From assembly GCF_900112425.1 (NCBI RefSeq), contig NZ_FOLP01000020.1, positions 50,605 to 114,604 on the forward strand: DNA of 64,000 bases, given 5' to 3'. Source of the stretch: Variovorax sp. OK212 (GTDB lineage Bacteria; Pseudomonadota; Gammaproteobacteria; Burkholderiales; Burkholderiaceae_C). Below are positions 10,868 through 18,802 of this stretch, in pieces. A program made the position numbers and the translations under genes. The first letter of the stretch is position 1. Every line of letters begins with the position of its first letter. A model generated the notes under the pieces. The model worked only from the letters and a program-made list of their open reading frames with translations, did no database searches and was not told the DNA's origin.

Positions 10868-12271
10868 ATGCAGACACCCACCGCCGATCTCGTCGACACC
10901 GGCTATCTGCGCGAATCGCGCTTCATCGACCGGCGCGACCGTGACCAGCAAGGCGCGCTGGTGCTCGAAACGGCCGTCGGCCTCACGCCCCACGGCCTGG
11001 TACAGCACCCCGTGCTCTTCAGCGGCCAGGTGCTGCGGCCCGACGTGGCGGCCGGCGGGCTGCGCAGCCTGGTGGAGATCGCCTCCACCCGCTACTTCAA
11101 TCCGATTCCCGGCGGCTTCGCCTCGCTCGACCCGATCGTGACGGCGCAGGGAGACCGCCTGCGCTGCGAGGCCTTTTCAGCGTGCAACGGGGTCTATGCG
11201 CGGCTGGACCTGCTCGGCCAGAGCCTCGACGAACGGGCCCTGGGTTTCGGCACGACCAACATCGACATCAACCCGCTGCTGGCCCTGGCGCTCGCGGGCA
11301 TCGCGCAGCACGAGCCGCTGCACCTGCAAGTGGGCCCCGAGCAGATCACCTTCGCGATGCCGGGCGGCCAGCACACCGAACGCAAGGTCGCGCTGCCGGA
11401 GCGCTGGGTGCGCGCGCTCGCCGAGACGCAGTGCCTCGCCAGCGGCATGGTCTTGCGCGCCGAACTCGACGGCATGGCATGGCGGCGCTTCGCGCAAGGG
11501 CTCAGCACGGCCGGCGGCAACGGCGCGGGAACCAGCCTGTGGGTCGTGCCCAGCCCCGGTGGCCTGCGGCAGACGCGGCGACCGCAGCGCGGCGCCGTGG
11601 CGCTGAACGGCACAGCCCGGCTGTCCGCCATCAGGAGGCTCCAGCACCTGGTGCAACGCGTGCGCATGTACGGACCCGAGGTGTCGGAGAGCACGCCGAG
11701 CGCCATCGGCGTGTGGGAATTCCAGCTGCCAGGCGCGCGCCTGTCGCTGATGCTCTCACCCGAACCGTACCGCGGCTTCTCGGGCGAAGGCGCGGTGCTC
11801 GCCTCGCTGGGCCGCGCGGACAACGCCGATGCGCAAACGCTGTCGGCCCTGCTGGCCTGGGAGCCTTGCATCGATCCCGCCGCGCTGGCGCAGGAAGCGC
11901 AGTTGCCGGTCGATCGGGTCGGACACGCGCTGACCGTGCTGGCCACCAGCGGCCAGGTTGGTTTCGACCTGCATGAGCAGCGCTACTTCCACCGGCAGTT
12001 GCCTTTCGGCGAAGACAGGGTGCGCCACAACTATCCGCGGCTCGAAGCCGCCAAGAAGCTGGTGGCCGACGGCGCCGTGAGCACCCAGGCAGACCGCCAT
12101 CGCGTGGAGGGCGAGCACGGCACCTACTGGGTCGTGCCGCACCAGGGACGCTTGCAATGCACCTGCCTGTTCGAGGCCAAGTACAGCGGCACGCGCGGAC
12201 CCTGCAAGCACGCGCTGGCGGTTCACCTGTTCACAGGGCTGCCGGCGGTTGGCGGCGCCGATGCGCGTTAG
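10868..12271 (+). CDS. SWIM zinc-finger protein
   Basis: This is a 467-residue protein ending in a SWIM finger. The CxC pair is C431/C433 and the CxH pair C446/H448 (CTCLFEAKYSGTRGPCKH), a predicted zinc-binding module used for DNA or protein contacts. The first 330 residues are a mixed alpha/beta region I cannot assign. In other bacteria SWIM proteins of this sort occur with MoxR AAA+ and VWA proteins (as in the E. coli yehLMPQ cluster), none of which is present here. The partner is evidently the upstream DUF6493-like protein. Confidence 0.78.
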   Translation: MQTPTADLVDTGYLRESRFIDRRDRDQQGALVLETAVGLTPHGLVQHPVLFSGQVLRPDVAAGGLRSLVEIASTRYFNPIPGGFASLDPIVTAQGDRLRCEAFSACNGVYARLDLLGQSLDERALGFGTTNIDINPLLALALAGIAQHEPLHLQVGPEQITFAMPGGQHTERKVALPERWVRALAETQCLASGMVLRAELDGMAWRRFAQGLSTAGGNGAGTSLWVVPSPGGLRQTRRPQRGAVALNGTARLSAIRRLQHLVQRVRMYGPEVSESTPSAIGVWEFQLPGARLSLMLSPEPYRGFSGEGAVLASLGRADNADAQTLSALLAWEPCIDPAALAQEAQLPVDRVGHALTVLATSGQVGFDLHEQRYFHRQLPFGEDRVRHNYPRLEAAKKLVADGAVSTQADRHRVEGEHGTYWVVPHQGRLQCTCLFEAKYSGTRGPCKHALAVHLFTGLPAVGGADAR

Positions 12272-12296
12272 ACAGGCAGACGAGCGGCGACGCGGC

Positions 12297-13367
12297 TCAG
12301 GAGAACAGGCGCCTCCAGAGGCTCTTGCCCGCAGCCGGCTCGGCAGCAACAGCGGCCTCGGCTTTTTCGAGCAACTCGATCAGCCCCGGCACACGCGGCT
12401 TCTTGAGGCGGCGCGCATAGACCAGGTAGCTCTCTTCCTCGTCCACCGTATAGAACTGCGGCGGTGTGGGCAGCGATGGCATCGTGCCCAGCAACACGCC
12501 CAGAGCTTCCAGCTGGTTCATGCGGATGGCGCTCGTGATCGCGGTTTCGCCCAGCGACGGAATGATCTCGTTCGCACCGGCCACGCCCTCGGCGAGCAAC
12601 GCCCGGGCCGCATCGGTATCTCCGCGGACAACCGCCGCGCCCAGTGCGTCGAGCGCCGCCAGCTTCTCGGGCGACAGGCTGGCCTTGTACGCATCGCCGC
12701 GCTTGTCGTCTTCGTCGCGCGCGTCGCCGCCCTTGATCGTCATGAAGTCGGTGACCAGCGCGACAGGCTCGCCGGCCGCGTCGAAGGCCCAGAAGCTCGG
12801 ATAGGTGCCGTCGCCCCAGCCCGCGCTGAAGATGACGACGTTGTTCGCGGAGCCTGCGCCCAGCGGGTAGTGGTCGACGCTGCGGTCGTCGCCCATCTCG
12901 GCGTCGATCACGTTGTCGAAGTAGCTCACGTAGTCGGGGTCGGCGGACTCTTTCGCGTCGCGCTCGGCCATGGCGGCGGGCGTGTCGGCGTCCATGAAGC
13001 AGCCGACGCCGGCATCGACCGGATAGCCGAAGAATTCGCCGTCGCCCAGCGCTTCGGGGGACTCGCCTTCGCGCAGGGCCAACGCCCATGTCAGATCGCC
13101 AGCCGCGAGGCTGGCGCGGTCCCGCAGCCACAGCACGGCCAGCGCATTGCGGCCCTTGTCGTGCAGCAGCTCCACGTCGAAGCGCCCGCGCACCTGCACG
13201 TTCACGGCGAACGGTGCGCGCTCGGGCTGCACCAGCGCGTCGCAGGCGACGACGCGCCCGCTCGTGATGTTCAGCGCGCCGCAGCGCTTGCGTTGCAGGT
13301 GACGCGCGGCCAGCGCGGCGTCATCGAGAAAAAGGGCTTGCAGGTTGTCGTTGTCGAGGTAGGCCAT
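12297..13367 (-). CDS. DUF4241 protein with ankyrin-like tail
   Basis: This is a 356-residue cytoplasmic protein. The middle carries the DUF4241 pattern: GYPVDAGVGCFMDADT near residue 115, then DHYPLGAGSANNVVIFSAGW and GDGTYPSFWAFDAAGEP near residues 170-195. The C-terminal part (GDTDAARALLAEGV...GETAITSAIRMNQLEALGVLLG) reads like two ankyrin repeats. Its stop lies 25 bases from the convergent SWIM gene. DUF4241 proteins are uncharacterised, often near immunity-type or polymorphic-toxin genes; no toxin is seen here. The start MAYLDNDNLQ was chosen because the upstream frame is low-quality. Confidence 0.72.
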   Translation of the reverse strand: MAYLDNDNLQALFLDDAALAARHLQRKRCGALNITSGRVVACDALVQPERAPFAVNVQVRGRFDVELLHDKGRNALAVLWLRDRASLAAGDLTWALALREGESPEALGDGEFFGYPVDAGVGCFMDADTPAAMAERDAKESADPDYVSYFDNVIDAEMGDDRSVDHYPLGAGSANNVVIFSAGWGDGTYPSFWAFDAAGEPVALVTDFMTIKGGDARDEDDKRGDAYKASLSPEKLAALDALGAAVVRGDTDAARALLAEGVAGANEIIPSLGETAITSAIRMNQLEALGVLLGTMPSLPTPPQFYTVDEEESYLVYARRLKKPRVPGLIELLEKAEAAVAAEPAAGKSLWRRLFS

Positions 13368-13401
13368 GGGGCCCAGTTTCTCATTGCCTGGCCACAGTGC
13401 G

Positions 13402-14784
13402 TCAAACAGGCCAAACGGGCGCATCGGTGCCCGGCGGCACGGAGGGGCGCGCATAGGCGGCCGGCGTACGGGACAGCTGCGCGCTGTGGCGCAGCGCGGC
13501 CAGCTCGCCAAAGCCCGACTTCGAAGTCTCGACATACGGTGTGGACGACGGCTTCGCGATGTCCAGCCCATCGGCCACGCGGCCCAGCGAGCGCAGCCAG
13601 CGCCCCGTCTGCGCAAGCGATACCTGAACATGCCAGCTGCCGCCCTCGCGCTGCTGACGCCACAGGGCGGCGGCCGCGCCGAAGGCCATGAGGTAGCCCG
13701 TGGCCTCGTCGAGGATCTGCATCGGCAAGGCGCGCGGCTTGCCGTCGCCGGCCGCCTTGCCTTCCGCGTCGTTGAAGCCCGTGGCGGTCTGCACGAGCGA
13801 GTCGAAGCCGCGGCGTTGCGCCCAGGGCCCCTGCGTGCCATAGGCCGTGAGCGACACGCAGACGATGCCCGGGCGCAGCGCGCTGACCTCGCGCGGCCCG
13901 AAGCCCAGAGCGGCCATGCCGCCGGGCCGGTAGCCTTGCACGAACACATGCGCATCGGCGATGAGCTCGTGCAGCGTGGCGCGGCCTTCGTCGGTGCGCA
14001 GATCGGCGTGCGCGCTGAGCTTGCCGCGGCTGGTGTCCGCGATGGCTTCGATGTTGGGCAGCTTCGGCGAGTTGATGAGCATCACGTCGGCCCCGTAGAC
14101 CGCGAGCGCCTTGCCGCCGACCGGGCCGGCCAGGATGCGCGTGAGGTCGAGCACGCGCACGCCGCTCAAGGGGCGCTGGTCTTCATTCAGCGCCGGCAGC
14201 GGCAACGGCGCCGCGTCGCCGATGCGCTCGATGGTGAACAGTGGCTGCGTGGCCAGGGCCTGCGCCTGGGGCGTGGCATCCCATTCGTCGAAACTGCGCA
14301 ATGCGGTGACGACGAGGCCTTGTGCGGCAGCGGCGTCTTCGAAATCGCGCGCCTTCCACGTGGCCATGGCCGCTTCGGCATCGGCGCGCGTGGCGGTCGC
14401 GGGGTCGAGCTTCATCAGCCGCAGCGCGCCGTCGCGGTGATGCGCGAAGTTCGCGTGCACGCGCACCCAGCCGTCGGCGCATGGGTAGAGGCCCGAGAAC
14501 TTGTCCCAGATGTCGGCCACGTGCCCGTCGAGGCTGAACCAGCCCGTGCATTCGAGCGCCGCGTGCAGCATGTCGACCGACACGTCCTGCCTCGGCACGC
14601 CGCGCGCGTGCGCCAGCTCGCAGGCCGCGAGCGCGGCGGCCGCGATGGTGCTCTGCGCTGCGGCGCCGACCGCGAAGGACGAGGGCAGCACGGGGTCGGC
14701 GCCCGTGAGCCGCGCAAACGGCAGGGCTTCTTCGGGCAGGCCCGCCTGCCGCCAGATCGCGGCCAGAATTTCATTCGAATCCAT
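13402..14784 (-). CDS. CaiB/BaiF (family III) CoA transferase, two-domain
   Basis: This enzyme moves CoA between organic acids. At 460 residues it is longer than the usual 390-400 and shows an N-terminal MDSNEILAAIWRQAG extension with AVGAAAQSTIAAAALAACELA before the core. The family III core is clear: GVRVLDLTRILAGPVGGK near residue 195, YGADVMLINSP, DLRTDEGRATLHELIADAHVF and TAYGTQGPWAQRRGFDSLVQTATG. The substrate is unknown. An intrinsic terminator ends only 15 bases before its start, just downstream of scoB, so it must rely on read-through from scoAB. SD is GGGAG before ATG. Confidence 0.85.
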   Translation of the reverse strand: MDSNEILAAIWRQAGLPEEALPFARLTGADPVLPSSFAVGAAAQSTIAAAALAACELAHARGVPRQDVSVDMLHAALECTGWFSLDGHVADIWDKFSGLYPCADGWVRVHANFAHHRDGALRLMKLDPATATRADAEAAMATWKARDFEDAAAAQGLVVTALRSFDEWDATPQAQALATQPLFTIERIGDAAPLPLPALNEDQRPLSGVRVLDLTRILAGPVGGKALAVYGADVMLINSPKLPNIEAIADTSRGKLSAHADLRTDEGRATLHELIADAHVFVQGYRPGGMAALGFGPREVSALRPGIVCVSLTAYGTQGPWAQRRGFDSLVQTATGFNDAEGKAAGDGKPRALPMQILDEATGYLMAFGAAAALWRQQREGGSWHVQVSLAQTGRWLRSLGRVADGLDIAKPSSTPYVETSKSGFGELAALRHSAQLSRTPAAYARPSVPPGTDAPVWPV

Positions 14785-14799
14785 CTGCGTTCTCCCATG

Positions 14800-14832
14800 A
14801 AAAAAGCAGGGCTCGCTCGCGCGGCCCTGCTT
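14800..14832 (-). terminator. Intrinsic terminator between scoB and the CoA transferase
   Basis: On the minus strand, AAGCAGGGC (14832-14824) pairs perfectly with GCCCTGCTT (14812-14804), with a run of six U from 14805 to 14800. It follows scoB by 25 bases and precedes the next start codon by 15. It is the best intrinsic terminator I saw in the window, and its position suggests partial read-through or attenuation. Confidence 0.85.
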
Positions 14833-14856
14833 GTGCCTGTTGCAAGGCGGGCAGCC

Positions 14857-15495
14857 TTACGGGATCAGCTTGGCACCCGTCTTGCCCTGCAGCGTGTCGA
14901 AGCTCACGCCCGGCGCCAGCTCGACGACCTTCAGGCCTTCGGGCACGACGTCCATCACGGCCAGGTCGGTGATGATGCGGTCGACCACGCCCACGCCGGT
15001 CAGCGGCAGGGTGCAGGCCTCGAGGATCTTCAGGTCTTCGGTGCCGTCCTTCTTCTTGGCCACGTGTTCCATGAGCACGATCACGCGCTTCACGCCGGCC
15101 ACCAGGTCCATGGCGCCGCCCATGCCCTTGACCATCTTGCCGGGGATCATCCAGTTGGCAAGGTCGCCCTTGGCGCTCACCTGCATGGCGCCCAGGATCG
15201 ACAGGTTGATCTTGCCGCCGCGGATCATCGCGAAGCTGTCATGGCTGCCGAAGATGGCCGAGCCGGGCAGCGTGGTGACGGTCTGCTTGCCGGCGTTGAT
15301 CAGGTCGGCGTCGACGTTGTCTTCGGTCGGGAACGGGCCGATGCCCAGCATGCCGTTCTCGCTCTGCAGCCACACTTCCTTGGTGCCGGTGTGGTTGGCC
15401 ACCAGCGTCGGAATGCCGATGCCCAGGTTCACGTAGAAGCCGTCTTCGAGTTCTTGGGCGGCACGGGCCGCCATCTGGTCTTGGGTCCAGGGCAT
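14857..15495 (-). CDS. scoB: 3-oxoacid CoA-transferase subunit B
   Basis: This is the beta subunit of a family I CoA transferase that passes CoA from succinyl-CoA to a 3-oxoacid such as acetoacetate. The 212-residue protein has the conserved N-terminus ARAAQELEDGFYVNLGIGIPTLVAN and the segment SENGMLGIGPFP near residue 52, whose Glu is the expected catalytic residue forming the thioester. GGAMDLVAGVKRVIVLMEH follows near residue 125. It lies one base after scoA, so the two form the usual pair. Acetoacetate versus adipate-type substrates cannot be separated by eye. Confidence 0.93.
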   Translation of the reverse strand: MPWTQDQMAARAAQELEDGFYVNLGIGIPTLVANHTGTKEVWLQSENGMLGIGPFPTEDNVDADLINAGKQTVTTLPGSAIFGSHDSFAMIRGGKINLSILGAMQVSAKGDLANWMIPGKMVKGMGGAMDLVAGVKRVIVLMEHVAKKKDGTEDLKILEACTLPLTGVGVVDRIITDLAVMDVVPEGLKVVELAPGVSFDTLQGKTGAKLIP

Positions 15496-15496
15496 C

Positions 15497-16309
15497 TCAG
15501 GCTCCTTCTTTCTTGTTGGCGGGCACGGTGGGCACGGGCACTTCGGTGCCGGCAGCGGCCTGCGCGATCACGGCCTGGGCCTCGACCTTGGCGGCGGCGG
15601 CGTCCACCGGCGCGGCGGCGCTCACGGTGCGTTTCTCGATGCGCTTCTCGGGGTTGGCGTTGAGCACGATGCGGTGCACGTAGATGCCCGGCAGGTGGAT
15701 GTCGTCGGGGGCCAGTTCGCCCACTTCGACGATCTTCTCGACCTCGACGATGCAGACCTTGCCGGCCATGGCGGCGGCCGGGTTGAAGTTGCGCGCCGTC
15801 AGGCGGAAGCGCAGGTTGCCCGACTTGTCGGCCACGTCGGCCTTCACCAGCGCCACGTCGGGCACCAGCGAATGCTCCATCACGTAGGTTTCGCCGTTGA
15901 ACTCGCGCAGTTCCTTGCCTTCGGCCACTTGCGTGCCCACGCCGGTCTTGGTGAAGAAGGCCGGAATGCCCGCGCCGCCGGCGCGCAGCTTCTCGGCCAG
16001 CGTGCCCTGGGGCGTGAACTCCAGTGCCAGTTCGCCCGCCAGGTACTGGCGCTCGAACTCCTTGTTCTCGCCGACGTAGGACGCGACCATCTTCTTGATC
16101 TGGCGCGTTTCCAGCAGCTTGCCGAGGCCGAAACCGTCGACGCCCGCGTTGTTCGACACGACGGTCAGGTTCTGCACGCCGGAGTCCTTCAGCGCGTCGA
16201 TCAGCGCTTCGGGAATGCCGCAAAGGCCGAAGCCGCCGACCGCGAGCATCTGCCCGTCGGCCACGACTCCCTTGAGTGCCGCGTCGGCGGAGGGATAGAT
16301 CTTGTTCAC
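15497..16309 (-). CDS. scoA: 3-oxoacid CoA-transferase subunit A
   Basis: This is the alpha subunit of the succinyl-CoA:3-oxoacid CoA transferase. The protein of 270 residues begins at a GTG (16309) with AAGGAG 6 bases before it, giving MNKIYPSADAALKGVVADGQ. Family motifs are VGGFGLCGIPEALIDAL near residue 25 and TVVSNNAGVDGFGLGKLL near residue 48. The last 30 residues are an Ala/Val/Pro-rich tail beyond the usual family length. It heads the scoAB operon, with a PAS-LuxR gene divergent 94 bases away across a perfect palindrome. Confidence 0.92.
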   Translation of the reverse strand: MNKIYPSADAALKGVVADGQMLAVGGFGLCGIPEALIDALKDSGVQNLTVVSNNAGVDGFGLGKLLETRQIKKMVASYVGENKEFERQYLAGELALEFTPQGTLAEKLRAGGAGIPAFFTKTGVGTQVAEGKELREFNGETYVMEHSLVPDVALVKADVADKSGNLRFRLTARNFNPAAAMAGKVCIVEVEKIVEVGELAPDDIHLPGIYVHRIVLNANPEKRIEKRTVSAAAPVDAAAAKVEAQAVIAQAAAGTEVPVPTVPANKKEGA

Positions 16310-16358
16310 TCGGGCTCCTTGATGGATGAATGGAGAGTGGGTGGGAAAGCCCTGAACG

Positions 16359-16384
16359 ATACTACGTACCCGCATACGTAGTAT
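16359..16384. promoter_or_regulatory. Perfect 10-bp inverted repeat between scoA and luxR-type gene
   Basis: ATACTACGTA (16359-16368) and TACGTAGTAT (16375-16384) are exact inverted repeats separated by 6 bases. The dyad lies 50 bases from the scoA start and 19 bases from the regulator start, a position suited to a dimeric LuxR-type protein controlling both genes. It is AT-rich against a GC-rich background. Confidence 0.7.
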
Positions 16385-16403
16385 TTCGTAATGGTGACCC
16401 CCG

Positions 16404-16970
16404 ATGCCCGAGATCGATTACCGGCTGGCTTTTGAGCACGCGCCCGTCGGCATGGTGGTTTCGAGCAACCGCACCATCGTCGCCTGCAACCTGCGGGTGT
16501 GCGAAATTTTCGGCGCAACGCCCCCGGCGCTGGTGGGGCATTCATTCAGCATCCTGTACCCCAGCGTGGCCGAGTTCGAGCGCATCGGCAAGCGCATGGA
16601 GCCCTTCCTGAACGCCAGCGGCAACTACGCCGACAACCGCATGATGAGACGCCTGGGCGGCCTGCACGGCGCCATTGCGGGCGAGACCTTCTGGTGCCAC
16701 GTCACCGGCCACGCGCTGAACCGCGCGGCGCCGCACGAGGCCGGCATCTGGACCTTCGAGGACCTGGGCTCACGCCGCGCCGTCAAGGCCGAGCTCACGC
16801 CGCGCGAGCGCGAGGTGGCCGCGCAGGTGATGCGCGGGCTCACCTCGAAGGAGATCGGCAAGGCGCTCGGCATCAGCCACCGCACGGTCGAGCTGCACCG
16901 GGCACGGCTGATGCGCAAGTACGCGGCGGCCACCACCGCGGAGCTGGTGCAGAAGCTGATCGCGGGCTGA
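16404..16970 (+). CDS. PAS-LuxR transcriptional regulator
   Basis: This is a 188-residue regulator with an N-terminal PAS domain (about residues 4-110, starting DYRLAFEHAPVGMVVSSNRT) and a C-terminal GerE/LuxR HTH (about residues 128-188, LTPREREVAAQVMRGLTSKEIGKALGIS...). It has no receiver domain, so it probably senses a ligand, redox or light through PAS rather than a phosphorylation signal. It diverges from scoAB across a perfect palindrome. Control of ketone-body or 3-oxoacid use is inferred from position alone. Confidence 0.88.
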   Translation: MPEIDYRLAFEHAPVGMVVSSNRTIVACNLRVCEIFGATPPALVGHSFSILYPSVAEFERIGKRMEPFLNASGNYADNRMMRRLGGLHGAIAGETFWCHVTGHALNRAAPHEAGIWTFEDLGSRRAVKAELTPREREVAAQVMRGLTSKEIGKALGISHRTVELHRARLMRKYAAATTAELVQKLIAG

Positions 16971-16983
16971 AGCCTGCAATCTG

Positions 16984-17007
16984 CGCCGCGTCATTTGCAG
17001 CGCGGCG
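16984..17007 (+). terminator. Hairpin after the PAS-LuxR gene
   Basis: CGCCGCG (16984-16990) pairs with CGCGGCG (17001-17007) around a 10-base loop, 13 bases after the stop codon. There is no U-run, so it is a weak candidate. The rest of 16971-17203 holds no gene I can support. Confidence 0.35.
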
Positions 17008-17203
17008 TGCAAGGCGCTGCGCACTGGGCGCGCAACGGTCGGGCGCGACAGCGCAGGCCGCCAGAAGTTCCAGCGGATCGCCCGCCGATCGTTGCAGAAA
17101 CGGAAACGCCGTGTCGTCGAACCGGAGCCGCCGGCGCGCACTGGGAGGTCTATCGTTGAAGCCATGCAGGGCACGAAGCCCGCAATCACCCAGGAGTCCG
17201 AAA

Positions 17204-17350
17204 ATGTCCACACCCCTTCATTCCGAAAAGAGCCTGTTGCTGCAAACGCAAGCCTCTGTCGCAAAGGCCCATGCGCTCGCGGTGCAGAAGCTGCCGGTGG
17301 CGCTCACGCTCTCGGCCATCATCCTGTCGATCATCAACGTCAGGCTGTAG
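17204..17350 (+). CDS. Small membrane peptide (48 aa)
   Basis: A short frame starts at ATG 17204 with AGGAG 9 bases upstream and encodes 48 residues. The first 28 are polar (MSTPLHSEKSLLLQTQ and so on). The end, LPVALTLSAIILSIINVRL, is a single hydrophobic segment with a terminal Arg. It stands alone between the LuxR-type gene and the convergent Bug gene, with a hairpin 9 bases after its stop. The good SD, the hydrophobic block and the hairpin favour a real small membrane protein; no family is recognised. Confidence 0.55.
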   Translation: MSTPLHSEKSLLLQTQASVAKAHALAVQKLPVALTLSAIILSIINVRL

Positions 17351-17359
17351 TACCGCCTC

Positions 17360-17389
17360 GCGTGCGTGCTTGCGTACCCGCACGCACGC
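17360..17389. terminator. Hairpin between small peptide and convergent Bug gene
   Basis: GCGTGCGTGC (17360-17369) and GCACGCACGC (17380-17389) are exact inverted repeats with a 10-base loop. It ends 4 bases before the Bug stop codon and could serve both directions. Confidence 0.5.
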
Positions 17390-17393
17390 GTGC

Positions 17394-18371
17394 TCAGTCG
17401 GGCTTGATGTCCGCCGACTTGATCACCTTCGACCAGGCCGCCAATTCCTGGTCGACGAATTTCGCCAGCGTGGGCGGGTCCATGTAGGTCGCGAAGGCGC
17501 CCTGGTCGTCCACCTTCTTGCGGAACGACTCGCTCTCGACGATCTTCCTGATCTCCGCGCTGAGCTTCGCCACCACCTCGGGTGGCGTCTTCGCCGGCGC
17601 GAACACCGCGAACCACGATTCCACCTCGTAGCCCGGCAGCCCCGCCTCGGCCGAGGTGGGCACATTGGGCATCGACGCATGCCGCTTGCTGCCGGTGTAC
17701 GCCAGCGCCTTGATGCGCCCGCTCGCGAAGTGGCCGATGACCGAGGGCGGCGTGGTGATGAACATGTCGACATTGCCCGAGATCAGGTCGTTGATGGCCG
17801 GACCCGACCCCTTGTAGGGCACGTGCGTCATCGGCTCCTTCGCCTGGCGCGCCAGCAGCTCGCCCGCGATGTGCTGGATCGAGCCGTTGCCCGACGAGGC
17901 GAAGAACAGGCCACCCTCCTTCTTCTTGCCGTATTCGATGAGCTCCTTCATCGAGTTCACGGGCAGCTTGCCGCTCACCGCGACGACGTGCGGGGCGCGC
18001 ATCACCATCGCCACGGGCACGAAGTCCTTGGTCGGGCTCCACTTGAGGTTCGGGTACAGCGAGGGGTTGCCGACGTGGTAGCCCGAGTACTGCATCAGCA
18101 GCGTGTAGCCGTCGGGCGCCGCGCGCGCCACGAACTCGGCGCCGATGTTGCCGCTGGCACCGGGCCGGTTGTCGACCACCACGGGCTGGCCCAGCGCGCG
18201 CTGAAGCGGCTCGCCGACCAGGCGGGCCATGATGTCGGTGGAGCCGGCCGGCGCGGTGGGTACGACGAAGGTGATGGGCCTGGAAGGCCAGGTATCAGCA
18301 TTGGCATCGGCACTGGCGGCGCAGGCCGCCCATGCCAGGCCGAGCGCGATGAAGCAGTGAGCGGGTTTCAT
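17394..18371 (-). CDS. Bug-family tripartite tricarboxylate transporter binding protein
   Basis: This is a periplasmic solute receptor of the Bug/TctC family, 325 residues. It has a signal peptide (MKPAHCFIALGLAWAACAA...) and the family opening WPSRPITFVVPTAPAGSTD, then PVVVDNRPGASGNIGAEFVA near residue 65 and LMQYSGYHVGNPSLYP. No TctA/TctB membrane genes are near, which is normal for orphan Bug proteins. It is the last gene of the CoA-transferase/lyase/VOC operon, so the ligand is probably the acid degraded by that operon. Start ATG 18371 has GGAG upstream. Confidence 0.92.
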   Translation of the reverse strand: MKPAHCFIALGLAWAACAASADANADTWPSRPITFVVPTAPAGSTDIMARLVGEPLQRALGQPVVVDNRPGASGNIGAEFVARAAPDGYTLLMQYSGYHVGNPSLYPNLKWSPTKDFVPVAMVMRAPHVVAVSGKLPVNSMKELIEYGKKKEGGLFFASSGNGSIQHIAGELLARQAKEPMTHVPYKGSGPAINDLISGNVDMFITTPPSVIGHFASGRIKALAYTGSKRHASMPNVPTSAEAGLPGYEVESWFAVFAPAKTPPEVVAKLSAEIRKIVESESFRKKVDDQGAFATYMDPPTLAKFVDQELAAWSKVIKSADIKPD

Positions 18372-18421
18372 GGTTTGTCTCCGTTGGTTTGTCCTGGGGT
18401 CTGCCCGAATTCCCCGGCCCG

Positions 18422-18802
18422 TCAGGGCGCGAGCTCCGAGATCTCGATCAGGTTCCGGTCGGGGTCGCGCACGTAGACCGAGCGGATGCGCGAGGTGGCG
18501 CCGGTGCGCATCACCGGGCCTTCGACTACGGGCACGCCCTTGTCCTTCAAGCGCGCGATCACGGCCTCCAGCGGCACGCTGGCGATGAAGCACAGGTCGA
18601 GCGAGCCCGGCGTGGGCCATTGCGCCTTGGGCTCGAACTCGTGGCCCTTCAGGTGCAGGTTGATCTTCTGGTTGCCGAAGCGAAACGCCTTGCGGCCGGC
18701 GCCGAAGCTCTCCAGCGACATGCCCATCGCCTCGACATAGAAGCGGATGCAGGCGGCCTCGTCGGCGGTGGTCAGCACCAGGTGGTCCAGGTGATCGATC
18801 AT
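18422..18802 (-). CDS. VOC-superfamily (glyoxalase/dioxygenase-like) protein
   Basis: This is a 126-residue single-module VOC protein. The beta-alpha-beta pattern is clear: MIDHLDHLVLTTADEAACIRFY at the N-terminus, INLHLKGHEF in the middle, and VYVRDPDRNLIEISEL at the end. His near residue 7, His in the middle strand and the terminal Glu would bind a metal. It may be a dioxygenase-like enzyme or an epimerase; the substrate is not readable. Its start overlaps the lyase stop by 4 bases. Confidence 0.85.
   Translation of the reverse strand: MIDHLDHLVLTTADEAACIRFYVEAMGMSLESFGAGRKAFRFGNQKINLHLKGHEFEPKAQWPTPGSLDLCFIASVPLEAVIARLKDKGVPVVEGPVMRTGATSRIRSVYVRDPDRNLIEISELAP

Noticed and set aside
13366..15663. 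A 765-residue + strand frame over the CoA-transferase genes
   Set aside because: Its composition is Arg/His/Ala-rich without motifs; the minus strand carries conserved CoA-transferase signatures.
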